Shown here one piece after another: positions 33,209 through 45,294 of a stretch of 64,000 bases of DNA. The stretch's first letter is position 1. Each line of letters begins with the position of its first letter. The stretch covers positions 140,263,106-140,327,105 of the forward strand of contig CM060698.1 in assembly GCA_030686995.1 (NCBI GenBank), in the 5' to 3' direction. Both the position numbers and the translations under genes were made by a program. The DNA is from Artemisia argyi (Eukaryota > Streptophyta > Magnoliopsida > Asterales > Asteraceae). The notes beneath the pieces are model-generated. The model searched no databases, was not told the DNA's origin, and worked only from the letters and a program-made list of their open reading frames with translations.

Positions 33209-33370
33209 AATGTACGTGGGCTAACCGGTATTTCCGTGCTTGTTTTCAGACTATCCCTAGCCATTCAAACCCTGGTCTCTTCTGTTATGAACTATGATCG
33301 AGACTTTCGGGACACCTTACGTACTGCCCATCCCAAAATTGTTGTACTCACCCAGTCAGCTTTATTATCC
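33209..33370 (+). pseudogene. Possible LINE endonuclease relic
   Basis: One plus-strand frame reads SNVRGLTG, then RDTLRTAHPKIVVLTQSALL. Its spacing resembles the start of the plant LINE apurinic endonuclease domain (WNxRGxG ... PDIVxLxET), but the key Glu is replaced. It is short and ends without a stop-defined ORF. Weak evidence. Confidence 0.35.
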
Positions 33371-33668
33371 AAAAAGAATCAATTTTTTTGATTAAGACAT
33401 ATGAATCATTACTAATCCCAAGTCAATAGAGTGATTAATAAATTTCCAAAACCTTTTGCCTTTTGGAACTCAAACATAGTACTGTATCTTGTGAAAAAGC
33501 ACAAGCAATAAATGACAAAAAAAAAATAAATAAAGGATCTTGGCTTCTATGAATATTCCGACGGAATAAACAGTAAATACTAAAATCCCAACTGAAAATA
33601 AAAATGTAATCCAAACAAACCCAAATGTTCAAAATGCATATGATATAAACTTTTCAAATTAAATGATT

Positions 33669-34736
33669 TCAAAGAGCAAACAAATCTGAAGGTGAGGCAC
33701 CACTCACCATGTACTCGACGCCACTTAGACCTCGGACATCTTTAATATTCCCCGAAAAGTTCTTGATAACTTTACCTTTAGATTCTAATGTGTTGTATAG
33801 AATGAATTGTTTGTAAACATTCATCATAAGAATTCCTCCACCATCCAAAATACTCACAAGGAAGAAGTCATTAAATAAAGTGGCACCCAAACTAGCTAAT
33901 TTGAAATATTGATTCGACCAAACGCCTTGTTCCTTCATCACCGACACCATAAGATGAGTACCGTGGATATCGGCAACGCAAAGGCATCCATCCAAAATAC
34001 CTAAACGACCCTTCTTATAATAAGAGTAAGGTAAACGTATATCCAAAAGTGCCATATTGTCAACATTTAAGGCCATGATCATCAACTCGCGGCGTTTATA
34101 AACAATCCAATGTAAATATCCATTTAGAAACGTACCCACATCACTTGTGTACCTTACATTTCGAATTTTGTTTGTCGACCTATTCCATGAATTTGATTTA
34201 AAACTAAAAACATCAAAAGTTCTACAACTTTTAGTATGTCGCGGCTTACGGTCACTAAACCTAACAATCTTTAAGTCATCTGGGGTTGCACCATAGCCAA
34301 ATCCATATATATGGTTGATGTTATAACACTCGCAATGTGGGTCAGGAACTAGCTCGTATGCCGAAGTAAACGGATTATATAGAATCGTACGAATGTAAGT
34401 TGACTTGTCATCAACACAGTAAGCTTTAAATACCAAAATGGCTATTCCATTCAATATTCCGAGACATTTGACATCTTTACTTTTGGGTTTTCCAAAAGGA
34501 AAACGAAGCTTGAACATTAGATTAGACGTATCATCAAGTGGAATATTTTCGTCTAAGACACGAAGTGGCGAGCCTGTAAGAAGGATCATTCGACGCGATC
34601 CAAACTTTAAAAAGTATCGATCTATAATTAGACGACTCCAACACTTCGATACACATTTGAACCGCGCTAAGTCCTTCGTGGGAAGTCTATCTAGTATATT
34701 GTGAAGAATGCAATCGGGGATAGGGACATCCACCAT
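33669..34736 (-). CDS. F-box protein with F-box-associated domain, 355 aa
   Basis: A single-exon gene. The N-terminal F-box (about 3-45: PDCILHNILDRLPTKDLARFKCVSKCWSRLI) has the Leu/Pro start and the Cys-Val-Ser-Lys-Cys-Trp helix that bind SKP1. Residues about 90-320 form an F-box-associated interaction domain, with 'ILYNPFTSAYELVP', 'YGFGYGATPDDLKIVRF', 'FLNGYLHWIVY' and 'LGILDGCLCV' as its repeated landmarks. The protein would serve as the substrate-recognition part of an SCF ubiquitin ligase; the target cannot be predicted. Length is typical of this large, fast-evolving plant family. No stop or frameshift. Upstream lies a CTATAAATAG box on the same strand. Confidence 0.9.
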   Translation of the reverse strand: MVDVPIPDCILHNILDRLPTKDLARFKCVSKCWSRLIIDRYFLKFGSRRMILLTGSPLRVLDENIPLDDTSNLMFKLRFPFGKPKSKDVKCLGILNGIAILVFKAYCVDDKSTYIRTILYNPFTSAYELVPDPHCECYNINHIYGFGYGATPDDLKIVRFSDRKPRHTKSCRTFDVFSFKSNSWNRSTNKIRNVRYTSDVGTFLNGYLHWIVYKRRELMIMALNVDNMALLDIRLPYSYYKKGRLGILDGCLCVADIHGTHLMVSVMKEQGVWSNQYFKLASLGATLFNDFFLVSILDGGGILMMNVYKQFILYNTLESKGKVIKNFSGNIKDVRGLSGVEYMVSGASPSDLFAL

Positions 34737-35089
34737 CTGTTTTGAAGCAAAAATAAAAGTTTGACTTAAATTACATATGCATACAAAGATATTGGAGCAT
34801 TTATGTAAGTTATTATGTCTTAGATAAAAGTTTAAACAATGTTTATTTGCATATTATATTTTGTGCTACCGAACAGAAATAAAGTTTAAACATCATACCC
34901 ATAACTGTAATAAACATATTTGGTGTTAATTGGAACAAGATTTGCTTCAAGGAAAAAACCATCACGTAAAGATTCTCTGATGGCTGTTTAAGAAAAGTGA
35001 AATTCTTTGATTGTACACAGATTCACAACCTTATGACCGATGTGGTTTGAACCGTTAAACGACCTCATTTCAGCTTGTAAAAACTCTTT

Positions 35090-35500
35090 GTAACATGTTT
35101 CTGTTCTAGCTTTTTTGATAACCAAATCCTGAACACCGTCCAAAATATATATTAACACGTACAAGGAACTCGGCTATCAACTTACATATCAATATCTATT
35201 TATAGTTTTATACACACTTGATGCGTGAAATAGCATCGATGTTACCTACAATTTGTGGCATCGTAAATGTTGCATCATTATCGATCTTGATTTATTTCAA
35301 CCAATTAGGTTTTATGTTTTCAATCATAATGTAATTTTTTTGGCTAATTACATCCTAATCAAACTCTGCTTTCCTATTTGAATTTTCAGTTAGACCCTTC
35401 ACGAACCTACTTTGTTACTTTCGAACGTGTAATTTATGTTTTACCTGCTAAACAGAAATACTAGATTTCAGATTTTTATTTATCAATTATAGCAGGAATT
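35090..35500 (-). repeat. F-box upstream module, copy 2 (native promoter region)
   Basis: The copy attached to the intact F-box gene. It shares ordered blocks with copies at 32230-32960, 36750-37060 and 37740-38370. It contains the candidate TATA box. Between it and the ATG, 34737-35089 holds no other feature I can name and is probably 5' leader. Confidence 0.55.
35196..35205 (-). promoter_or_regulatory. Candidate TATA box of F-box gene
   Basis: The complement reads CTATAAATAG, a consensus plant TATA box, about 460 bp upstream of the F-box start codon. Transcription would then start near 35170 with a leader of about 430 nt, perhaps with an intron. Confidence 0.45.
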
Positions 35501-36749
35501 AGTAATATATCATAATGTATCTAGTTATAACTTGTAAACAAAATGATAACATGATGTTATATATTAATATGTTCAAAAAGGTTTAGTAATTAATATTATT
35601 AGAGTGCAAGGCATCGTGTTGTGTTATCGCCAATTTATAGTTTATCTATGTCAGCTTTTTCCTTATAATATCACTATAAAACACATAAAAAAAGCACCCC
35701 AAAGAAGAATAAAACTGATAGCCTGTTGTTATGGCCATGGTGCAAGGGTTATAACAGCAAGCCACAGTATGCAACGGTATTTAAAGATTAATTTTATTTG
35801 AACATTTGATAAATCACATCCGTAACCATCAACAGTGTGGCCTGGTAGTTAGCTACATGTTCTCACATGAAGTCTAGGGCTATTATCTCACTAGGTACAC
35901 ATTTGATGATGGCAGGAAAGGGTCGTAAGCGGTCACGAGGTTACAATACTTAGGCCACGTTGTGAGTAAAAGACTCGCTCTCTCCAAGTAACATAAACAA
36001 GGAAAACATCATGTCATCATCCATTTATATAATACACATTTGTAACAAATTTATACCTAAAGGTTGCATGATTACATCTTCCGGCTATACTTGGTAAGGT
36101 GTTTGGGTCAACTCAATAATCAACCTAACTAAATAACGGTGCATAATCTGGAGAGCCTAAATTTTTCTTGGCGATTTATCAATTTGACTAGGGGTTTATA
36201 GTGTTTTTTCAAGTATCGCCTAATAGAGTATATAGACTACTAACCTGATAAAAACATACTACTAATAATAAACATTAAACTGAGTATAATTTCTTATATA
36301 AGCTATTGAAGTAGTTTTCGATTTTAAAAGCTTAGAGAGATTATCTTTTTAAAAGCTTGCATAAACTTTCTGAGCCCAACAATTTTAAAGGAGCTTGTTT
36401 TTTTAGTAATACAAGCTTTTAAGCTATAGCAACTACGCCCTGAGATACCCATTATACACCTTAATTTAGATTTGAACGGACAAATTGTTGGATGATGAGA
36501 CATAAGCTAGGCAAAAACCCGGGTTGATCCGAAAATCACAACGTATGTTGATTACTTTAGATCGACGATATTTTCGGATGTTGTATATCGTTTATTAAAA
36601 CTATATCTGTTCGTTTATTGCCGACTATGAATTACCAGTATATTTGTTAAGAACAGTTTAATAATTAAAATAAGTTAAACAAACAAACAATACTATTAAG
36701 CAATATAATCCCATGTGACCTAGAAAATCAGGTTTAACAAAGGCAACCA
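35501..36749. other. Intergenic, no gene seen
   Basis: AT-rich. 35825-35990 has a tRNA-like GTGGCCTGGTAGTTAG block that could be an eroded SINE, but no B box or target duplication. Nothing else recognisable. Confidence 0.35.
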
Positions 36750-37060
36750 ACTAATCATCTCACAAAACCCTATAAAAAACTACTACATACAAACACTTAA
36801 TTCGTGATATAACATTAATATTACCTTTACTTTATGGCCTTGAACAGTTGAACATGCAGCAACCAATGAACCACTTTGTTAGGGTTTATGTTAATAGGAT
36901 GTGCACGAGTTAAATAGAGTATTATCTTTGGTTATATAGTTTTTGGGTTAATGACTTTCCTAATAAAACTATACATTCTAGTCATTTGACCCCTTAATGT
37001 ATCTACTTTGACATTGTTAATCCTTAAACAAATATTGGTTAACTAATTTAAGCATGTTAT
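36750..37060 (-). repeat. F-box upstream module, copy 3
   Basis: More diverged copy: 'cctataaaaaactacta', 'gtgatataacattaatattacctt', 'atggccttgaa', 'agggttt', 'cctaataaaactatacattc' follow the order seen in copies 1, 2 and 4. No F-box ORF adjoins it. 37061-37739 after it holds nothing I can name. Confidence 0.4.
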
Positions 37061-37739
37061 AGCAACATTTACCAAGATTAAGAGCAATGTTAATGTAGTA
37101 TATAGTGTTTTACGAGGATTGTTTTACCCATGCTTCGCGGCAGTCGTAAATATCATAAACTAGTTTTCAGTCTCGTGTACGCATGGGGTTTTGCATTAGT
37201 TTCGTACTTAAAAACTAATTTGTAGTTAGAATTTTCAAATCTTTTAACCATTAAAACAGCTAATCTTCATACCTTATAATTACTAATTACTTTCAAAACT
37301 CAATGTCCAAGACCCCCTTTTCATATCACCATATAGATTTAGGGTGCCATTAAATTGTCATTGCTGTTTAGGTTTATGACTATTGGAACTTATTTTTCTT
37401 AAAAGTTTACAAATCACAAAAACTAACGTTGATAGCTAAAACATATACAATTTCAATTTTTAATATATAAGCTTAAAATAATTCATTTAAGTACAATTCA
37501 GTAGTGCAGACATTGAAAAACCTAGTAAGATATACAAGTTTACATGCAAATCAAATTTTTGTATAACCAATGCATGTGGGGTCAAAATAACATGCTGAGA
37601 CCTTTTAGTTTTCTACATCCTAGGTTTTGACCCATTGACCCAACTTAACACACCTCTTACTCTTTTAGCATAATGCTAAATTTTGTTAGACTTAATCTTT
37701 AAATTCATTCAAACTTTTACATCAAAAAGTCTCCAAAAT

Positions 37740-38370
37740 GAAATCATTATTACTATTTACAAATAGCATCGATTTTACCTTGCCTTGAAACTATGGCATT
37801 CATTATCTCGATTCATTTTAAACATTTTAGGGTTTTTATACAAATTATTTTTTGGCTAATTACTTACCTAATCAAACTCTTCTTTGTAATTTTTTTTCCC
37901 GAGAACTAGTTTTTTATTTATATATAATAGAATTTACATAATGATTGAAGGCAAACGAGCAACAAGCTGCGCCGCTAGCCTCTTTTTAGATTGCAAAGCT
38001 AACTATTTTGAAAACTACATTCGTGGATCTATGTGATATAACATTACTGTTCATAACTCGTTGGACTCTGTTGGGTAGTTCCACCGCCTCAGGTGCAAGG
38101 AAACCAAATGTATCAAACGCGAAAGGAACAAACACGTGTTAATTTTCAATGCATGCTTTCTCGTGTTTTGTCACTTTACACGAGGCGACTTTCAAAGCGG
38201 CATGTCTAGCTGTAAAACCCCGACTATTCAACCCCACGAGAGGATAAATCCCGGTCAGATCCACACAAGCATGTTTCCCGCATGTAATTTGAATTCACAA
38301 TTTCACCCTTCATGTTTTTACTTCGTCATTTTGAACCCTCAAACAAGTATAATTCTTTCGTGCTACCATT
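37740..38370 (-). repeat. F-box upstream module, copy 4, split by a LINE
   Basis: Very close to copy 1 (AATAGCATCGATTTTACCTT, CTATGGCATTCATTATCTCG, TTCACAATTTCACCC, CCCTCAAACAAGTATAATT). It is interrupted at 37893-38282. No F-box ORF adjoins it. Confidence 0.6.
37893..38282 (-). mobile_element. 5'-truncated LINE-like insertion
   Basis: The insertion is flanked by TGTAATTT at 37885-37892 and 38283-38290. It starts with T's on the plus strand, i.e. a short poly(A) end for a minus-oriented element. On the minus strand it encodes a C-terminal fragment with GKHACVDLTG, RHAALKVASCKVTKHEKACI, one in-frame stop, then HVFVPFAFDTFGFLAPEAV, a segment common at the end of plant reverse-transcriptase repeat proteins. 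It interrupts copy 4 of the F-box upstream module. Confidence 0.6.
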
Positions 38371-40770
38371 AATAATAAGAGTTCAAAAACCATCCTCAGA
38401 TAAAAAAGTTTTGCTGTGTAACAATTCGCAAAATTTCCCGTCATGATTCTACTTTGAGAAACGGCCATTTATTTAGAGTTTGATATTATTTATGAAAAAC
38501 AAAGCATATTTATAGTCATTTTCATTTGAAATAATGTTCTAAGCACAATGACGCGATTCCCGTGTATTGAATCCACCGTTTACTCGCCTAATTATATCCC
38601 GAAACCGAATATTATGAAAGATTACAAAAAATTACAGTTTGGCGCCTGTGTTAATTTTACCCACGCCCTCCCCTCAACTTTCATTAACTTTACACTAAGT
38701 TTTATAACTTTTCTTTTATGATAAAAAGGGGTGCCAACATAGGGTTTCACCTCATTTAATCATAGCCTCCATCTCACTTCTCTCTCACTAAAAACCCTAA
38801 CTCTCTTCTTCATATAGAAGCCGCCACCCTCACCATGGTCGGCCATCGCCTTCTCCCACATCACACCGCCATCACCAACACCCACCTCGTGACCTCCTCT
38901 ATTCGTTGAGCTACGACACGCGCCACCAACATCACTTCTTGACCAAGTTTGGTACAGGTCGAGAGCTTGGTTACATTGTAACCACCGCCGTCCGTGTTGC
39001 TGTTGAGACTACTAATATGGGAAAAGGTCAAGAGTTTGTTTGTTTGTGTTCGAGAGTCACTAGCAGCTGTCATCACCACCGTCAGTCCTCTCATCTCCTC
39101 GTCTCTCATCTCTCGTCTCTTTCTTTTCGTTCTCGATTTGGTAAACCGTGAACCCACGCCTATATATTTATTTTTATGCTTTGACCGATTATAATTATTG
39201 TGTTTCATTTTCGTGGATTAACGAGTTTTAAAAACAGAAATAAATTGATGTTTCTAGTTTTGGGGATTAAAATACGGACTAAGAATTGTTATGGGTAATA
39301 GAAATGGATTTAACATGTTTAGTAATGTTTTCGTGTGGTATAAGATCGAGATAAATGGGTGTTTAGTTAACTTGTTTTGGTTTTTGGCTTACTGTTTTCG
39401 TGACCACATGGGTTGAGCCGAGACCATCCATGGTCTCGGTGGTGTTTGAGTTTTGCTTGTTTAAATGAGTCGAGATTGGTTGTACATTATTTATGCATCT
39501 CGTGAGTTCTTGTTATTATTTCCAGCCTATAGGGTGACCTGTTTGATGAAGTATTGCAATTGCAGTTTGTGTTTTTGAGAATGTGAAAGAGTCTATGTTG
39601 TTATTCAGTCACGGTAAGGTGCGTTGGGATTGTAGAAGTTAGTAATGGGTGTGACCGTTTTTGGTTACAAAATATAAGAGTTGGCGATGTGACTTTTGCT
39701 AGTGTCGTCCTTGGTATACTCCTTGTTGGCACGGCTAGATGAAAACTAAAACAAAAGGGTGAGTTTGGTTTTGTACATGGGCCTAGTAGTTTATGAATCT
39801 TAATGGATTGCACTTAAATTAGTAACGGGCTTGAAAACATTATAATGGACTTATAATTTATAAACGGGCTAAACATATTACCAAAATAATCTTATGCGAT
39901 GACTTTTGGACTAAGACTATCCGGTTTGACATTGTTGGACAATATCAGTTACGTGATGAACACTTATATTAGACAATGATCAGTTAATTAATGGCAACTT
40001 GTATTGTACAATATCGGTTACATAATGGACAAATGATACTGGACAACTTTGTAACGGATTGCCTTTGGACTGTGAAACCGATAACTATTCTTTTAAATAT
40101 GTTAAATAATCCAAACATATTTGATCAGATTAATTAATTATCGAAACGTGTTTTTTAAAACAAACCACATAAAACTTTTACTTATAAACTCGTTGTCATC
40201 AAAATCGATAATAAAACGAGACTATCGTTTTCTTTCATATGACTCATTATTTTAATCAAATCATTTTAGTCTTTATTTTACCGATAAACATATCTTCTTA
40301 AAGACTTGGCATGAAACAAATCTATATTTTGTAAAGTTGATAAATTCTTATCAAATGTTTTATCAATTCAAGTGTTTTTATAAAACTCAGTCTTCTTTCC
40401 TAAACTTTAATGATTATTTACCTAGTAATTGGGGATACTGGTTAAATACCAAAACTTTCAAATTGACCTATTAGTACTATGATAGCTAGATGTCATTAAA
40501 TGTCTAGGCTATCTTTGTTAACTTGAGTTCGCGTCAGTATTTCTAAACTATGTAGAATGTCTTTTATACTTTGGCGTGAGTTACATTTGGAGTCTATACT
40601 TTCTTACTACCACACGAAACATAAACCTTTCCCACGAAACGTTGATACTAAATTTTCTTATGAGCAATGATACTGGACTTTTGAAATTACTGATATGAGT
40701 AATCCACAAAAGATATGACACATTGTCTTCTATAGATTTCATTACTGTACGAGATATATTTTGAGATAAT

Positions 40771-43700
40771 TGATTGGCTCCAAACGGTCAACCTAAATTG
40801 ACCAGGGAATGGTCAACAAGGTCAAACAGCCTAGAGTCAATGCTCCGCGGAAGTATAGTGTTTCCCCGGGTCGTTATGTCCCGACGAGGTGTGATGGTTA
40901 ACAAACGGGTCTGTGATCGGGTGAATCTGGACGGGAAAAGGGTTTGTGAGTGATTAAACTAAGGAATATACGAAGAAATAGCTTAAATAAGCCATATAAA
41001 CAAGACTGGAAAGTAGGAAAACCCAGAAACGTTTAAAACCTAAAACGCGTACGTTCACGTTTGAAATAACGTAAACGTACAAAATAAAACGTGAAAAATG
41101 AAATCTGAAAACCCCCAGGGGGTGAAAATGACTTTTTTACAAACTAAAAGATAAAAGAAAATTTTTAGAAAAAGAAAATTAATTTGCACACTAATTAATT
41201 ATTTAATATTAATTAATTACTAATTAATACTAATTATAAATATTTAAAACACTTAAATACAATATAATATTAATTTAATACAAGAAAATTGAAAATAAAA
41301 TTTTTAAAATTATAAAATAACTAAAAATAAGTTTTAAAATTAAAAATAAGTATTTTTGTCGTTTTATGATTTTTCTATTAAATAATTACTAATTACATAA
41401 TTAAACTATTTTAAATTAAGAAAAATAGAAAATGAACAGTAGAAATTATGAAAAAATTCCTAAAATTATTTTATAATATATAAAAGCTAGGAAAAATATA
41501 AAAACTAGGTCTTACTTAATAAAAACTAATTATGCTATTTAAAACTTAATTATTAATTAATAATTAATAATTAATAAAATTAATATTAATTCTATTAAAT
41601 AATTAATGATAAAATAAAAATCTTAGAAAATTACTATAAATACTTTAATATAAGAGGAATTTAAGAAAAATATAAAATAGCTAAGTACTTAATAAAAATT
41701 TAAAAATAAAAATTAAAATTAAATTACATTAAATAGAAACTATCACTTAATATTAAATTGTTTTTTCTTGATTTTTCTTTTACAAACCTATTTTATAACT
41801 AAAAACTAACAACTTTTGTGAAAACAAGTTTTTTACAACTTAAAAATAAGCAAAGTAGAAGCTAAAAGGAGTGACAGTTGACCAAAGTTGACCAAGAAGG
41901 AAAATAAGCTCAAATGAGATCAAGTGGGACCCACAATGGTTAATTCTGGTTCAAACAAGTTAAGTGGACATGTATAAGCTAGACTCAACCAAAAAGTTCC
42001 ACACAATAAGCAAATAAGCTTGAATAAGCACTTTGCAAATCTCTTGGCTGCACAGAAATGGGACAGAATTTAGTAGCTAAATCAGGTGGGTCCCAGTGGT
42101 CTTATGGTCAAAGGATTGGTCAATCCTTGAAGCCTACCATGGGGGGGGGGTTGAGAGGAACAAGGTTTGGGTCTGTGGGATCACTGAGATGGTCAGAAAA
42201 CCACCACCAAGTGGTGGTGGTGGGTTGTGGTCTGTGCAGCAGGGGTAATGCTCCCCCTGCAGGTGACTATGGGGCAAGCTGGGGCCCACACAATAATTAG
42301 TAAAAATCAAAGGATGCTAGGACATGAAAGTTAAGCTGGTAGAGTACAAATTTAAACAAGTTTCAGGCTATGAACATAAGTAGAAAATTCACAACAATTC
42401 ACCCAAATTCTGACTTTTTCTGCACAAATGAAATTTTGACTTTTTGAAATAAACTTGAAAGTTGACTTTTGTGAAGTTCAATCCTACTCTACTGATTAAA
42501 TAAGATGAAATAAGATGGCATGAAGCTAAAATAACCTAAAGCTGTGACTTATGAACTAAAATGGAGGTAAATGGACCACAAAATCCACAACAGTGGACAG
42601 TTATGAAGATTTAAAAGAGATTTTTACTTTTTTCCAATTAGCAACTAGGTTTGATGCTTTTAATATCACATTGGAACCTAATGTGGTATGTTTGAGTCAC
42701 AAACAACATTTGGAACACAGGAAACAGTGGTGGAGTTCACTGATCCAAACACTCCCATACTAAATTGATATGACAAATTATTAAAGCAAACCCATAAATT
42801 TAACCATGAAACTGAACCATTAACTGTTACTTACATTTAACAAGCATAAACAACTGAATTGAGCAATTAGTAGAACCTACAAACAGTGAATACAAAAAAA
42901 TGGGATTGCTTACAATAATGCTTAGCCAGGCTGAAAACTAGAACAAGAAACTTAGAACCAATCCTATTAACCTCCCATGAGGTCTCTAACCCTTCCTCAT
43001 TCTTCCTTCACCTTTCCTTTACAACCCTTGACCTTGAACCTGTGTTTCTAATTTTATGTCTATTTTATTTGATTTTTATGAGTTTTCATACTACTACTGG
43101 TTTCAAAGTCTCTAAAAGCTTTTAGAAGCTTTATGAGGAACTTAAGTGAGCTTAATGAGTTCAAAATAACAACTAGAAACAACAATCAACATATTTGAGA
43201 TTTTTGAAATTAAAGGAAATTGCATAATACTCAGAATCAACTAAAACTTTGGAATTGATAATTAAAAGGATTAATACTACACTAAGAATACTAGAAATAC
43301 AATTTTGAAAGCTTGAAATACACTAGAACTTTTAAAAATTACTAATTCGACATACAAAATACACTACCACTATTCTACTACTAACTAATAATTTTTCTTC
43401 TTTTCTTCATGACTTTTATAGACCCTGGTACCACTCTCTTTCTTTCCCACACTTTCTTGAGCCGTTGGATTGGCTTAAATGATCTCCACCCTTCAAATGG
43501 GTTTTAGCGGGAAACTGAGTTGGGATGGTTTTTAGTGGTTTAGGTGAGGCAGTTGGAGGCATTAATTGAAGAGGGGGAATTGGAGTGGTGTGGTTGAGTG
43601 TTTGGTGGAAAAGTGGAGGAGGGGAGTGGACAAGATTACAGGTAATTAGGGGGGAATTAGAGGTTAGGGGTGAACAGTAGATCGGGGGTGTGGGTTTGAC

Positions 43701-44480
43701 TATGGTTTGACTGGGGTGGACTTTTTGACCGGCTCATATTATAAAAAGGGTTGGATTGGGCCATGGTTTGGGCTTGGGGGTGTTGGATCAGGTTATGGTT
43801 TGTTTGGTTTGGATTGTTTGGTTTAAAAAGGGTCCATGTATTTTGCTTATTTATCACAAGGACCATTCATGCAAAATCTGAAACATGAGGGGCTGAAAAT
43901 GTAAATTTTCCAAAGTATCCTCAAGGGACCAATCTTGCCATATAAGAATAATACAAGGACCAATATTAATATTTTCCAAAATAACAATCACCGGGGACCA
44001 TTTTTGCCAAATTATGAAACCTCAGGGACCAAACTGTAATTTCTCTAAACATTTTTCCCAAGGACTAAAAATGACTTTTGTGACTTCCCAAGGACCCAAA
44101 ATGATTTTTCTTTCAAAATTATCCTACCAGGGACCAAATCTGCCAAAGTTTGAAAGTACAGGGACTAAACTTGTAATTTCTAAACTTTTGAGATTTTTCA
44201 CCAAAGGACTAAATATGACAACTTATGATTTCAAAAGGACCTTTGGTGACTTTTCTTTTCAAATAAGTGCTCAGGGACTATTTTTGCCAATTTTTGAAAG
44301 TTGGGGGACTGAAACTGCCAATTATGCAAACTTTGTACGTTTTTCATCTGTTTTTACTCGTTTTGCATCTAAAACATATAAAACACAAATATTTTTAGTA
44401 TTTTGATGCATTTCTGAGTGTTTTTGTATGTTTTGCAGTTCAGATTTGACCAAAAATGATGAGTGTTTGAGCACTCATCA
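40771..44480 (-). repeat. Athila-like 3' LTR (3710 bp)
   Basis: TG...CA bounded; ends in a hairpin (TGATGAGTG..CACTCATCA, 44457-44480). It is AT-rich at 41150-41780, has a G-run at about 42141-42150, and a zone of repeated GGGACCAAA-type motifs at 43858-44320. Confidence 0.85.
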
Positions 44481-44550
44481 ATCCCCCACACTAAACTATT
44501 GCTAGTCCCTAGCAATAACTGTTTTGAAAACTTGATGGATTTGAAAACCT

Positions 44551-44945
44551 CTTTACCAAAATCCATCACTTCTGGAGTAGTCAGGTGTGAGAACTGTGGT
44601 ATACCTGATAACCGTGTGATTTTGAGCAAACCACCAGCTGTCAACGGATTTGATTAGTCTTTACCAAAAGCCGTTTGCTTCTGGACTAGCCAACTCTTGA
44701 TGGACTAAGTCAACATCTTGGTGAGCTGATTACCAATTATGGATTTTCCACTGCCTTTACCACAAGCCATAATCTTGCGGGCTAGCCAACTCATTCGCGT
44801 TTTAGGATATGGCGAGTTGAGGTACCATACAATTTTGGGCAAATTGCAAGCCATAAACGGATTTGAGATGTCTTTACCAAGAGCCGTTTGCTCCTGGACT
44901 AGCCAATCCCTTTTGTCGATTAGACAAGGCGGACTGATAACCACA
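44551..44945. repeat. Four degenerate ~96-117 bp tandem repeats
   Basis: CTTTACCAMRA...CCRTTTGCTTCTGGACTAGCCAACTC-like blocks begin at 44551, 44659, 44755 and 44872. They lie between the Gag-like ORF's stop and the polypurine tract of the Athila-like element. Function unknown. Confidence 0.65.
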
Positions 44946-45053
44946 AAAATTTTGAAGCACCAGTGAAAAATTTTTGAAATTTTTTTGAAATTTTGGCTAA
45001 AACGGGGGTATTATATAGTAAAATGTGATAAAATTCGCTAGAATAGCGAAATA

Positions 45054-45070
45054 CCCCCCCCCCCCCCCCC
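45054..45070 (+). repeat. C17 homopolymer
   Basis: Seventeen C in the 3' untranslated part of the Athila-like element. The exact length may be an assembly estimate. Confidence 0.75.
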
Positions 45071-45294
45071 ACACTTAGCATGAATATTGTCCTCAATATT
45101 CAAAGTCCCGGCTATTATGCCGACATTTTGAACGTAAAAGGGCAACATTACAAGCTAAGCGTGGAAAACACCATTTTGTTTTTCACTTCATTTGTAACCA
45201 TAGCATGGGTGACTCCCCCATACTTAGGGTGAAAACCCTATAAGCATGCTACTGTTTTTGTTTACCGAGTCGCTAGCTTGACTCGACCCCGAAT

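Noticed and set aside
35825..35990. SINE
   Set aside because: An A-box-like block is present, but no convincing B box, tail or target duplication.
38820..39150. Exon-like, GC-rich, ATG-containing stretch in LARD-2 LTR 1 (also 54440-54760)
   Set aside because: Frames differ between the two LTR copies and are interrupted; it is probably LTR leader sequence.
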